Shown in pieces: positions 23,514 to 31,230 of a stretch of DNA of 54,851 nt; positions within the stretch are counted from its first letter, which is position 1, and each line of letters begins with the position of its first letter. Location of the stretch: assembly GCF_029960645.1 (NCBI RefSeq), contig NZ_JASBQY010000021.1, positions 1 to 54,851 on the forward strand. Direction: 5' to 3'. Origin of the DNA: Arthrobacter sp. AL12. GTDB taxonomy: Bacteria > Actinomycetota > Actinomycetes > Actinomycetales > Micrococcaceae. Under the pieces are notes generated by a model. That model had not been told where the DNA came from, did no database searches, and saw only the letters and a program-made list of their open reading frames with translations. The position numbers were made by a program, and so were the translations under genes.

Positions 23514-24327
23514 TAACAGCGCACCACGGAACCCCCACGTCCGGCCGGGCAGCAAACCGGACAAAGGAGGCCTCGACACGCCGCTGAGCGGCCGCCAGCG
23601 GATCCTGCCGAAATTCTCGCCCAACCCGGATGCCTTCGGCCAGACCACGGAGGGTTTTGCCCGCTTTATGGGCACGCCGCAGTTCCTCGTCTACATGACG
23701 GTCTTCGTCATCCTCTGGCTGGCCTGGAACACCTGGGCACCGGAGGCCTGGCAGTTCGATTCCCTGGCACTCGGCTTCACCCTGCTGACCCTGATGCTCT
23801 CGCTGCAGGCCTCCTACGCCGCGCCGCTGCTGCTCCTTGCCCAGAACCGGCAGGACGACCGTGACCGTGTCTCCCTCCAGCAGGACCGCCAGCGCGCGGA
23901 GCGCAACCTCTCCGACACCGAATACCTGACCCGGGAACTCGCCTCGCTGCGGATCGCCCTGCGCGAAGTCGCCACCCGCGACTACGTCCGGGCCGAACTG
24001 CGAAGCCTGCTCGAGGACATGCTGGAGGCGCAGGAGGAACTGCGCACCCACGATCCTTCCGCCGGCGTCCACGAAACGCCGCGGGACAAGGTCAAGGAAA
24101 AACTGAAGGAACGCCGCGATAAGCAGCGCAGCCCCCGGACCCAGCAAATGCCCCGGATCAAGTCCGACAGCAAGAACGACCGCAAACCCGCCAAGACACC
24201 CGGCGCCGCTCCGGACACACTCCAGGGCACCGGGCCGGACACGCTCCACGGCACCGGGCCGGAGCTCCAGGGCACCGGGCCGGACAATTCCGGCACCCCG
24301 GCGCACCCCGTTTCCCCCGAGAACTGA
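23506..24327 (+). CDS. DUF1003 membrane protein
   Basis: Membrane protein of 273 residues. Two helices (VYMTVFVILWLAWNTW and ALGFTLLTLMLSLQASYAAP) and the NRQDDRDR motif define DUF1003. The C-terminal half is charged and probably cytoplasmic, with a coiled-coil-like stretch (about 105-165), then a Lys/Arg-rich segment and a tail of GTGPDTL repeats from 24-base DNA units. I prefer the TTG at 23506 because TTGGAGG precedes it by five bases; a TTG at 23494 is the alternative. It follows MgtE-N/CBS by overlap and precedes mrp by 11 bases. The function is unknown. Confidence 0.8.
   Translation: MADNSAPRNPHVRPGSKPDKGGLDTPLSGRQRILPKFSPNPDAFGQTTEGFARFMGTPQFLVYMTVFVILWLAWNTWAPEAWQFDSLALGFTLLTLMLSLQASYAAPLLLLAQNRQDDRDRVSLQQDRQRAERNLSDTEYLTRELASLRIALREVATRDYVRAELRSLLEDMLEAQEELRTHDPSAGVHETPRDKVKEKLKERRDKQRSPRTQQMPRIKSDSKNDRKPAKTPGAAPDTLQGTGPDTLHGTGPELQGTGPDNSGTPAHPVSPEN
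24211..24279. repeat. 24-bp tandem repeat in the DUF1003 tail
   Basis: Units CCGGACACACTCCAGGGCAC (24211) and the near copy at 24235, then a 21-base version at 24259, each followed by CGGG, encode the repeated GTGP motif. All unit lengths are multiples of three. Confidence 0.8.
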
Positions 24328-24338
24328 GCCGTCACCGC

Positions 24339-25505
24339 ATGAACCCCAGCCCGGACAGCACCACCCAGGACGTCCCCGCAGCCTCCCCGCTGGACGGGGC
24401 CGTGCAGGCCGCCCTCGCCACCGTCATCGATCCCGAGCTCCGCCGTCCCATCACCGAGCTAGGCATGGTGGACGCGGTGGAGGTCTCCGACGGCGGTCGC
24501 GTGCGGGTCGCGGTGTTGCTGACGATTGCCGGCTGCCCGCTGCGCGGCACCATCACCGCCGACTGCGAGGCTGCGGTGTCCGCCGTGCCCGGGGTCACCG
24601 GCGTCGAGGTCGATCTGAAGGTCATGACCCAGGCGCAGCGCGATGCGCTCAAAGAGCAGCTGCGCGGCGCCGGCGGACAGCGCGGGATCCCGTTCAACGA
24701 CCCGGGATCGCTGACCAAGGTCTACGCCGTGGCGAGCGGCAAGGGCGGGGTGGGCAAGTCCTCCGTGACGGTGAACCTCGCCTGCGCGCTGGCCGCCCAG
24801 GGGCTGCGCGTGGGGATCGTGGACGCGGACGTCTACGGATTCTCCGTCCCGGGGCTGATGGGGATCACGCAGACCCCCACGCGCGTGGATGACATGATCC
24901 TGCCGCCGGTGGCGTACGGGGTCAAAGTCATCTCGATCGGCATGTTCGTCACCGGCAACCAGCCGGTCGCGTGGCGCGGTCCCATGTTGCACCGCGCCCT
25001 CGAGCAGTTCCTCACCGACGTCTACTTCGGCGATCTCGACGCGCTGTTCCTGGACCTTCCGCCCGGCACCGGTGACATCGCCATCTCCGTGGCCCAGCTG
25101 CTGCCCAAAGCCCAGATCCTCGTCGTGACCACCCCCCAGGCTGCTGCCGCGGATGTTGCCGAGCGGGCAGGTGCCATCGCGACCCAGACCGGCCAGAGTG
25201 TCGTCGGCGTCGTGGAAAACATGTCGTACCTGGAATTGCCCGACGGCGGCCGGATGGAGCTGTTCGGAAGTGGCGGCGGCGCTGTGCTCGCCGAGCGGCT
25301 GTCCGCCACGGTGGGCACGGACGTTCCGCTGCTGGGACAGATCCCGCTGGACATCCTGCTGCGCGAGGGCGGCGACGCCGGCGTCCCCCTGGTGCTGGGC
25401 CGTCCCGAAACACCGGCGGCCGTAGCACTGCTGGACATCGCCGGCAGGATCGCCTCGGTTCCGCGCGGGCTGAGGGGAAAGCCGCTGGGCCTGCAGCCCC
25501 GTTAG
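24339..25505 (+). CDS. mrp: Mrp/NBP35-family iron-sulfur carrier ATPase
   Basis: P-loop ATPase of 388 residues implicated in Fe-S cluster delivery. Residues 18-110 are a MIP18/DUF59 domain (VIDPELRRPITELGMVDAV, TIAGCPLRG). The deviant Walker A is SGKGGVGKSS near residue 132, followed by DADVYGFSVPGLMG and the DLPPGTGD motif. The C-terminal CxxC that binds the bridging cluster in bacterial ApbC is missing: the segment reads ENMSYLELPDGGRMELFGSG. I believe other actinobacterial Mrp proteins share this loss. Its stop overlaps the tatB stop on the opposite strand (TTAG). Confidence 0.92.
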   Translation: MNPSPDSTTQDVPAASPLDGAVQAALATVIDPELRRPITELGMVDAVEVSDGGRVRVAVLLTIAGCPLRGTITADCEAAVSAVPGVTGVEVDLKVMTQAQRDALKEQLRGAGGQRGIPFNDPGSLTKVYAVASGKGGVGKSSVTVNLACALAAQGLRVGIVDADVYGFSVPGLMGITQTPTRVDDMILPPVAYGVKVISIGMFVTGNQPVAWRGPMLHRALEQFLTDVYFGDLDALFLDLPPGTGDIAISVAQLLPKAQILVVTTPQAAAADVAERAGAIATQTGQSVVGVVENMSYLELPDGGRMELFGSGGGAVLAERLSATVGTDVPLLGQIPLDILLREGGDAGVPLVLGRPETPAAVALLDIAGRIASVPRGLRGKPLGLQPR

Positions 25506-25897
25506 GTCGCTTCGGAATCGAAAGGCGCCGGCTCGCCATCCGGGAGCCGCTCGAAGATCCGGGCCGGCGGGCGCTCCGCGGCCGCCGCGGCGGCTGCGGC
25601 CACGGTGGCTACCGCCGGGGCACCGGCGCTGACCGGCTTGGTGTCATCGTCCAGCAGCGCTTCCTTGATGATCCGGCGCGGATCGTACTGCCGGGGGTCG
25701 TACTTCTTCCAGTCGACGTCATCGATATCAATGCCGACTTCTTCCTTGATCTGCTCCCGCGCGCCCGACGCCATCCGGCGGACTTCCTTGACGATGTTGG
25801 CGAGTTTCTGGGTGTATTCGGGCAGCCTGCTGGGACCAATCACCAGAAGGCCGATGATCAGCAGAAGTAAGAACTCCGGTCCGTTGATTCCAAGCAC
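25502..25897 (-). CDS. tatB: Sec-independent translocase protein TatB
   Basis: Membrane-anchored Tat component of 131 residues that works with TatA and TatC to export folded proteins. The N-terminus GINGPEFLLLLIIGLLVIGP is the short membrane helix with the Glu and the Gly-Pro hinge typical of TatB, followed by an amphipathic helix (RLPEYTQKLANIVKEVRRM) and a charged variable tail with a poly-Ala run. No tatA or tatC is in the window. The GTG at 25897 is seven bases after a TAATCT box. Its position after rseA and sigE matches the mycobacterial order. Confidence 0.9.
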   Translation of the reverse strand: MLGINGPEFLLLLIIGLLVIGPSRLPEYTQKLANIVKEVRRMASGAREQIKEEVGIDIDDVDWKKYDPRQYDPRRIIKEALLDDDTKPVSAGAPAVATVAAAAAAAAERPPARIFERLPDGEPAPFDSEAT

Positions 25898-25904
25898 TGT
25901 AGGA

Positions 25905-25910
25905 AGATTA
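25905..25910 (-). promoter_or_regulatory. -10 box of tatB (leaderless)
   Basis: TAATCT on the minus strand ends seven bases before the GTG at 25897, in the 156-base gap behind rseA. Confidence 0.45.
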
Positions 25911-26053
25911 CCCTCTCAATCGGGGCTGGGACGATTCGGCCGCGACACACGGCGCATGCCCCCGCGGCCGGTGCCACCGCCGAGGTGAGATTTCGTGCCC
26001 ATTACGGAGCAACCCATGGGCGCGAGCTCTCACCTCGGGCCGGCATCGGCCGG

Positions 26054-27205
26054 TCACGGGGCCAGCAGCTCCATGATCCTGCCCAGGCCGCGCTCCAGCC
26101 GCGCAGTGAAATTGCTCCCGGCGCCGTCAACGGTTTCGACCTGCCCGGGTCCCCCGCTGCCGGCCGGCCCCGCTGCCGCGGCACGGGCCCGCACGAGGGC
26201 GGCCACGCCGTCGTCGGCCTGCTCGGCCGGCTGGTCCGAGACGTACGTGAAGGTGACGTCGCCCGCCTGGTAGATCGCGGCGAAGGGGACAGCGCGGTGG
26301 ACCCACAGCGTCCCCCGGCCGGCCCCTGCCCCGCCGCCCGTCGCGTCAGCCACTGCGGGCACCCCTGCGGCGGTGAAGCCGTCCGACGTCGCCGGGCGGC
26401 CAGTGAGCGCGTTGACCGGTGCCGGCGCGGCCGTGTTCTGCCCGCCGCCCGGGCTGCCGGACTGTCCTGGCACGCCGCCGTGCTGTTCTCTACTGTCCGG
26501 TGCGCTGCTGGCCTGGGCGCCGTGCTGTTCCAGGACGGTCGCGAAATTCCGGCCGTCGGTGAGGCGCAGTTCCAGGATGTCGCCGCCGGCGAGCACCCCG
26601 GCCCTGGCCCAGACGAGATGGTAGCCGAGTTCACGCAGCTCGGGGCAGGTCCAGCCCTCGGAGCGCAGGAAGGCGAGCTGTTCATCCGTGAGTGCTCCGG
26701 CCGGTGAGAAATCCGGTTCACCGGTCAGGCTCCACGCGGTCGGCGCCCCGGGCCCGGCCTGGACGGCGGAGGCAGCACCGGAGGCGGCAAGGTCGCGCTG
26801 CAGAAAGACGGGGGCGGGCGCTCCGGCGGCCGTAACCGCGCGGTCCCCGCCCACCAGAAAGGCCGATCCGCCGAGCAGCGCGGCGGCGGCCGCCGCTGTC
26901 CCGACGACGAGAACCGCTGCCCGGAGCGCAGGACGGAATCCGCGGACAGGACGGAACCCTCTGGCCGGACGGAATCCGCGGTCCTCCGCCGGCGGGGCGC
27001 CCGCGGGTTCATTGCGGGCCAGGTCCGCGGTGCGTGCCAGCAGACGTGCGGTGAGGTCATCGCTGGCCACGGGCACGTCGGCGCCGCGCAGCCGCTCCAG
27101 GTACTGGCGTTCGCGGCGTTGCTTGAGCCGGCATTCCGTACAGGAGTCCAGATGCCGGGGCCGCCGTTCGTGCGGGCCCCGGAGCAGTCGTTTCAGCAGA
27201 CGCAT
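26054..27205 (-). CDS. rseA: anti-sigma factor RseA-like, zinc-finger type
   Basis: Predicted membrane-anchored anti-sigma factor of 383 residues for the SigE encoded eight bases upstream. The zinc anti-sigma motif is His18-x3-Cys22-x2-Cys25 (RHLDSCTEC), near the N-terminus in the cytoplasm. One membrane helix follows at about residues 92-117 (LRAAVLVVGTAAAAAALLGG). The extracytoplasmic part has two blocks, one about 165-215 (DEQLAFLRSEGWTCPELREL, LELRLTDGRNFATVLEQHG) and one about 300-335 (LWVHRAVPFAAIYQAGDVTF), separated by a low-complexity linker. Residues 76-91 carry an RGFRP triplet repeat. It is longer than mycobacterial RseA. Confidence 0.85.
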   Translation of the reverse strand: MRLLKRLLRGPHERRPRHLDSCTECRLKQRRERQYLERLRGADVPVASDDLTARLLARTADLARNEPAGAPPAEDRGFRPARGFRPVRGFRPALRAAVLVVGTAAAAAALLGGSAFLVGGDRAVTAAGAPAPVFLQRDLAASGAASAVQAGPGAPTAWSLTGEPDFSPAGALTDEQLAFLRSEGWTCPELRELGYHLVWARAGVLAGGDILELRLTDGRNFATVLEQHGAQASSAPDSREQHGGVPGQSGSPGGGQNTAAPAPVNALTGRPATSDGFTAAGVPAVADATGGGAGAGRGTLWVHRAVPFAAIYQAGDVTFTYVSDQPAEQADDGVAALVRARAAAAGPAGSGGPGQVETVDGAGSNFTARLERGLGRIMELLAP

Positions 27206-27213
27206 TGCCTGGT

Positions 27214-27846
27214 TCAGAGGAGACCGGCGATGCGGGGCATCTTCAGCCGCGGCTTCAGCGAGGCCTTGGCGGCCTGCGGCCGCGGATCGCGGTGTGCGAG
27301 CTTCTCCCGCAGCATGGTCCGGCCGCGGTGGATCCTGGACCGGACCGTGCCGAGCTTGATGCCCAGCGCCACAGCGACCTCATCGTAGGACAGGCCCTCA
27401 AGATCGCAGAGGACGACGGCGGCGCGGAAATCCGGGGGAAGTTCCTCCAGGGCGGCCTGCACGTCGACATCCAGGTTGTTGAACTCGAAGCTCTGCTCCG
27501 GGCCGGGCTCGCGTCCGGGCAATCGGGATTCGGCGTCGTCGGCCAGGGCATCGAAGCGGATCCGGCTCTTGCGCCGCGCCTGGTCCAGGAAAAGATTGGT
27601 GGTGATCCGGTGCAGCCACCCGTCGAGCGTTCCCGGCTTGAAGTTCTCCAGCGAACGGAAGACGCGGACGAAAACTTCCTGGGTGAGATCCTCGGCGTCG
27701 TACTTGTTGCCGGTGAGCCGGTACGCGAGGCGGTATACCTTCGCGGAGTGGTTGGTCACCACTTCCTCCCAGGTGGGCCGGACCCACTCGGCCTCCGCCG
27801 CGGGCTGTGACTCTTCAGTTGCAGGGACAGCTGCCGCTATCGACAT
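27214..27846 (-). CDS. sigE: ECF RNA polymerase sigma factor SigE
   Basis: Extracytoplasmic-function sigma factor of 210 residues. Region 2 is clear (VYRLAYRLTGNKYDAEDLTQEVFVR in two adjoining blocks, residues 37-62), as is region 4 (ALEELPPDFRAAVVL, GLSYDEVAVALGIKLGTVRS). It should direct genes for envelope and heat or oxidative stress and is held by the adjacent anti-sigma factor. The ATG at 27846 has GAGGGGAG nine bases upstream. The order methyltransferase, sigE, rseA, tatB matches the mycobacterial SigE locus, but no htrA lies between rseA and tatB. Confidence 0.93.
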   Translation of the reverse strand: MSIAAAVPATEESQPAAEAEWVRPTWEEVVTNHSAKVYRLAYRLTGNKYDAEDLTQEVFVRVFRSLENFKPGTLDGWLHRITTNLFLDQARRKSRIRFDALADDAESRLPGREPGPEQSFEFNNLDVDVQAALEELPPDFRAAVVLCDLEGLSYDEVAVALGIKLGTVRSRIHRGRTMLREKLAHRDPRPQAAKASLKPRLKMPRIAGLL

Positions 27847-28127
27847 TGTCCGCTCCCCTCGTGGATGGTGCTTACGCCGTGGACGGAGCTTGCGGCTGCA
27901 AGCTCGTACATCCTTGATTCGGCGCCGATCACCTCGCGGATGAGCGGATATCCATCATTTCAAATCAAGCTGGGAATTTCCTGACGCCGGCGCGCCTTCC
28001 GCCCACGGCAGAACCGGATCCCGCGGCCGCAGTGTGACCGCCGCAGCGGGGGCGCCTCCCGGCGGGGTACCACCTGACACAGTACGCTGGAGGGATCAAT
28101 CCCCCTGCCGCCCAGAAAGCGAAATCC
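27847..28127. promoter_or_regulatory. divergent control region of sigE and the O-methyltransferase
   Basis: 281 bases containing both promoters. A hairpin with arms 27886-27893 and 27898-27905 (GAGCTTGC and GCAAGCTC) and a 4-base loop lies in the sigE leader. The AT-richer segment 27945-27985 is the likeliest place for the sigE promoter. I could not fix -35 and -10 boxes with confidence. Confidence 0.45.
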
Positions 28128-28760
28128 ATGAGCGCCGATAAGTCCACGAGCTGGTCCTACGCAGAAGATCTGCCTGCCGAGGATGAGGTCCTGTTGCACG
28201 CGCGCGAACGGTCCTTCGAACTGGGCGTCACCCCCGTCGGCCCGGGCGTCGGAGCCGTCCTGACCGTCCTGGCCGCCGCCTCAAAGGCCCAGACCGCCGT
28301 CGAAATCGGCACCGGCGCGGGCGTCTCCGGCGTCTGCATCCTGCGCGGCCTGGGTCCGCAGGCCGTACTGACCACCATCGACGTAGACGTCGAACACCTC
28401 AAAGCCGCACGGGAAGCGTTCCAGGAAGCCGGCAGTCCGGCCAACCGCACCCGGACCATTTCCGGCCGTGCCCGCGACGTCCTCCCCCGGCTGACGGACG
28501 CCGCCTACGATCTGGTCTTCATCGACGCCGACAAGCCGAACTACCCCGGCTACGTGGAGCAGGCCATCCGCCTGCTCAAGTCCGGCGGACTGCTGATCGT
28601 CAATGATGCGCTGGACAAGGACCGCGTCGCCAACCCGGCCGCACGGGACGCCACCACCGTGGTCCTGCGCCAGGTGGGCAGGGCCATCCGCGACGACGAC
28701 CGCCTCGCGTCGGCCATGCTGCCCACCGGCGACGGCCTGCTGGTCGCCGTCAAGAAGTAG
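28128..28760 (+). CDS. class I O-methyltransferase (COMT-like)
   Basis: SAM-dependent O-methyltransferase of 210 residues of the family next to sigE in mycobacteria (Rv1220c type, from memory). The SAM motif is VEIGTGAGVSGV near residues 57-68, with the acidic ribose-binding IDVDVEHL after the next strand and the metal-binding FIDADKPNYPGY. The catechol-type metal ligands appear present (Asp in FIDADK, ND in VNDALDKDR). The natural substrate is unknown. The 14-bp repeat array starts three bases after its stop. Confidence 0.88.
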   Translation: MSADKSTSWSYAEDLPAEDEVLLHARERSFELGVTPVGPGVGAVLTVLAAASKAQTAVEIGTGAGVSGVCILRGLGPQAVLTTIDVDVEHLKAAREAFQEAGSPANRTRTISGRARDVLPRLTDAAYDLVFIDADKPNYPGYVEQAIRLLKSGGLLIVNDALDKDRVANPAARDATTVVLRQVGRAIRDDDRLASAMLPTGDGLLVAVKK

Positions 28761-28762
28761 CC

Positions 28763-28916
28763 GCGCGAAAGTAGCGGTGCGAAACTGGCCGCGCGAACGT
28801 AGCCGTGCGAACGTAGCCGCGCGAAAGTGGCCGCGCGAACGTAGCCGCGCGAACGTAGCCGCGCGAACGTAGCCGTGCGAACGTAGCCGTGCGAACGTAG
28901 CCGCGCGAAAGTAGCG
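28763..28916. repeat. 14-bp tandem repeat, eleven copies
   Basis: Eleven back-to-back 14-base units with consensus GYGCGAAMGTAGCC cover exactly 154 bases. Copies 3, 6, 7 and 8 are identical (GCGCGAACGTAGCC); others differ by C/T at position 2, A/C at 8 and a few more. It starts three bases after the methyltransferase stop. The 14-base period is not a multiple of three, so it is not coding. Confidence 0.95.
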
Positions 28917-28968
28917 GTCCGGAGCTCACGGTCGGGGCAGCGGGCAACCCCGCCGCAGGTCGACAAAG

Positions 28969-29012
28969 AGCGGGCGGGGTCCGCAGCCATCCGGCTGCGG
29001 ACCCCGCCCGCT
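28969..29012. terminator. terminator hairpin, 20-bp perfect stem
   Basis: Arms 28969-28988 and 28993-29012 are fully complementary around ATCC. It lies between the convergent O-methyltransferase (with its repeat array) and the DUF3117 gene and can stop transcription from both sides. Confidence 0.88.
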
Positions 29013-29030
29013 GTCAAGAGTTCGGTGATG

Positions 29031-29198
29031 CTATTCGGTAACGCCGACGAGGCAGTCCTTCAGGTTGGTAGCTTCAGCGGAATTGAGTTCAACTACGAGC
29101 CGTCCGCCGCCTTCGAGCGGAACGCGCATGATCAAGCTTCGTCCTTCTTTGGTAACTTCCATCGGGCCGTCGCCGGTGCGTGGTTTCATTGCCGCCAT
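29031..29198 (-). CDS. DUF3117 small conserved protein
   Basis: Conserved actinobacterial protein of 55 residues covering the whole DUF3117 family (MAAMKPRTGDGPMEVTKEG to LKDCLVGVTE). The ATG at 29198 is chosen because it gives the usual length and the MKPRTGDGP start; an upstream in-frame start at 29216 would add six atypical residues. GAGGGG lies about ten bases before it. The function is unknown. In M. tuberculosis a member lies, as I recall, between the DivIVA-like gene and sigE, as here. Confidence 0.9.
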   Translation of the reverse strand: MAAMKPRTGDGPMEVTKEGRSLIMRVPLEGGGRLVVELNSAEATNLKDCLVGVTE

Positions 29199-29430
29199 AA
29201 GGAATATCCCCTCCATTAGTCCAGTGACATACCAGCCCGGCCGGGCTGCGTCCGCTTAGTCAATCAAGCTGCCCGGCGTCCGCGATGGGTGCCATCACGG
29301 CCATATAGTCAGTTTGCTTCTTGTCCTTGCTTACCAACTATTATCGCGTAACAACGCGGCTGTAGCTAATCGTTGGACTTTCCGCCGCGCCGCGTCGCGC
29401 CCGTCCGGCAGCCGCCAAAGGTGCCGTGCG

Positions 29431-30828
29431 TCACGGCGGATAGTCCCCGCCCCCAGGCAGCGGAGCCCAAGCCCACAGCCACACGATCCAGACAATCTGC
29501 AGCAGCACGAACATGACCACCACAGTGCCGCGGTACGCGCGGGACCGGGAGATGAGGGCGGCCGCGAGGGCCAGCGGGAAAAGCGGAAGCATCATCCGGA
29601 AAGTGCTCGTCTGCGGGTGCAGGAACAGCAGCAGGTAACCCATGTAGCAGGCGCACCACAACTGCAGTTCCGTGCCCAGCGCCCGCACCGGACGGCTCAT
29701 CAGGAGCAGGGTGAACAGGGCAGCGAAAACGAACGGCGCCAGCACGCCCAGCACCGGCCCGAAGAGCAGGATGCCGGTGTCGAACCAGGGCTTGAACGGC
29801 ACGAGGTCGTGGCCGCGCCAGACGGTTTCGGTCTTGGTGTAGGCCCGGATATCCCCGGTGACGGCCCAGGCGATCCCCGGCCACATCAGGGCACCCAGAC
29901 CGCTGACCGCCGTCAGCCCGGCGAGGGACCAGAGCTGGGCGCCGGTGTGCGGCGCTCCGCCCGCCGGGGCGCCGGAAGGCATCACGCCGGTGTGCGTCAA
30001 TCCGCCCGCCGGGTCAGGCGTTTGCCCGCGTGCCAGGCCGCGGGACGCCGAGTGGTACTGCCACCCCCGGCAGAGGAACAGCAGCCCCGCCATCGCCGCG
30101 AACGGCACGCCGGTCGGGCGGGACAGGCACATCAGTATGACGACGGGCAGAGCCCACAGGTAGCGCCGTGTCACCACCAGCAGCAGGGCAGCGGCCAGCA
30201 GGAGCAGGTTCAGCGACTCCGCGTAGGGCACCTGGAGCACCGGGGACACCGGAAAGGTGGAAACGAACGCCGTTCCCCAGAGCGCGCTTTGGTGCGATGC
30301 CTTGTGCCGGAACAGTCGGTAGATGACCAGCGCCGCGCCCAGCCCGCACACCATGGCGATCAGCGTCAGGCTGAACGCCGGGTGCAGTCCGGTCACCCCG
30401 GCGACCACGCGGCCCAGCAGGGGAAAGAGCGCGTAGAACGCCCAGGCGTTCTCCTGTACATTCCCGGCCCCGTCGGTCGGAAGGACGTCCGGGTAGCCGT
30501 TCAGGAGGACTTCGCCGTACCAGCGGGCATCCCAAATATTGACGAACGACCAGTAGTCCGGTGTAGCGGGAAACCAGGGATTCACGCCCTGATGCAGGGC
30601 CGCGGCCATGAAAATGCAGGCGCTGACGAAGCGGGCTGCGACATAGAGGCCGCCCACCTGGACCCACCAGGGCCAGTGCGCCGCCCGGGCTGCCGCCGTT
30701 GCGATACCGGCCTGGACCCCTGCAGCCAGGTCCCGAAGCCCGGAGCTGCGGGTTCCGCCTGCCGGCCCCTGGCGGCTGCGCGGCTGCACCGACGGCGGGA
30801 GGTCCGCCTTTGGCGGGTCGCTGCTCAC
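29431..30828 (-). CDS. PIG-V/GT-C-like integral membrane mannosyltransferase
   Basis: Polytopic membrane protein of 465 residues with about 9-11 hydrophobic helices. The large outer loop after helix 1 contains NIWDARWYGEVLLNGYP, with the Asp-Ala-Arg-Trp-Tyr cluster typical of PIG-V and related GT-C glycosyltransferases that use polyprenyl-phosphate sugars. A Gly/Pro-rich cytoplasmic loop (residues 265-295) interrupts the helices. It likely adds mannose or another sugar to a cell-envelope lipid or protein; donor and acceptor are not known. It overlaps the DivIVA-like gene by four bases. Confidence 0.75.
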   Translation of the reverse strand: MSSDPPKADLPPSVQPRSRQGPAGGTRSSGLRDLAAGVQAGIATAAARAAHWPWWVQVGGLYVAARFVSACIFMAAALHQGVNPWFPATPDYWSFVNIWDARWYGEVLLNGYPDVLPTDGAGNVQENAWAFYALFPLLGRVVAGVTGLHPAFSLTLIAMVCGLGAALVIYRLFRHKASHQSALWGTAFVSTFPVSPVLQVPYAESLNLLLLAAALLLVVTRRYLWALPVVILMCLSRPTGVPFAAMAGLLFLCRGWQYHSASRGLARGQTPDPAGGLTHTGVMPSGAPAGGAPHTGAQLWSLAGLTAVSGLGALMWPGIAWAVTGDIRAYTKTETVWRGHDLVPFKPWFDTGILLFGPVLGVLAPFVFAALFTLLLMSRPVRALGTELQLWCACYMGYLLLFLHPQTSTFRMMLPLFPLALAAALISRSRAYRGTVVVMFVLLQIVWIVWLWAWAPLPGGGDYPP

Positions 30829-31187
30829 GGGGCCCGCCCCGGTTCCTGCCGCCGGCGCCCCAGCTCGGCCCCGAGGTCCGCGATTTTCCGGTCCTTCGTG
30901 GCCAGCTGGTCCCGCAGCTCGTCCAGCACCTGGTCCACCTGGTCCATCCGGTAGCCCCGCAGGCCGATGGCGAACCGGAGACGGTCGACGTCGGCCGGCT
31001 CCGCCTCGGCCGGCAGCAACACCGGCGGGAGGTTGGCGACCGGCTGGTCGAAGCCGTCATCCAGGGCCCGCGACTCACCGGCATCGGCCCCTCGGCGGCC
31101 GCGGAGGAAGCTCGAGGCCCGGCCGGTGCCGAGCAGGAAAGCGGCGCCGACGAGCGCAATCGCCAGGAAGATCAGGAAGAAGCTCAC
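30825..31187 (-). CDS. DivIVA-domain membrane protein
   Basis: Protein of 120 residues with one N-terminal membrane helix (FFLIFLAIALVGAAFLLG) and a C-terminal DivIVA-like segment: LRFAIGLRGYRMDQVDQVLD followed by a short coiled coil. This is the short actinobacterial type that marks cell poles or division sites, not full-length Wag31. The GTG at 31187 sits directly behind GGGGGA; longer upstream frames give unlikely residues. Its ATGA overlap with the glycosyltransferase suggests coupling. A homologous arrangement (LOG, DivIVA-like, glycosyltransferase region) is known upstream of sigE in mycobacteria. Confidence 0.8.
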   Translation of the reverse strand: MSFFLIFLAIALVGAAFLLGTGRASSFLRGRRGADAGESRALDDGFDQPVANLPPVLLPAEAEPADVDRLRFAIGLRGYRMDQVDQVLDELRDQLATKDRKIADLGAELGRRRQEPGRAP

Positions 31188-31230
31188 TCCCCCATCGTGC
31201 CAGATCGGGGCGGGTCCGACGGGTGGCCCG

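Noticed and set aside
28763..28916. CRISPR or coding repeat protein in the 14-bp array
   Set aside because: Units are contiguous with no spacers, and the 14-base period changes frame with every copy; open frames across it are a by-product of missing stop codons in the unit.
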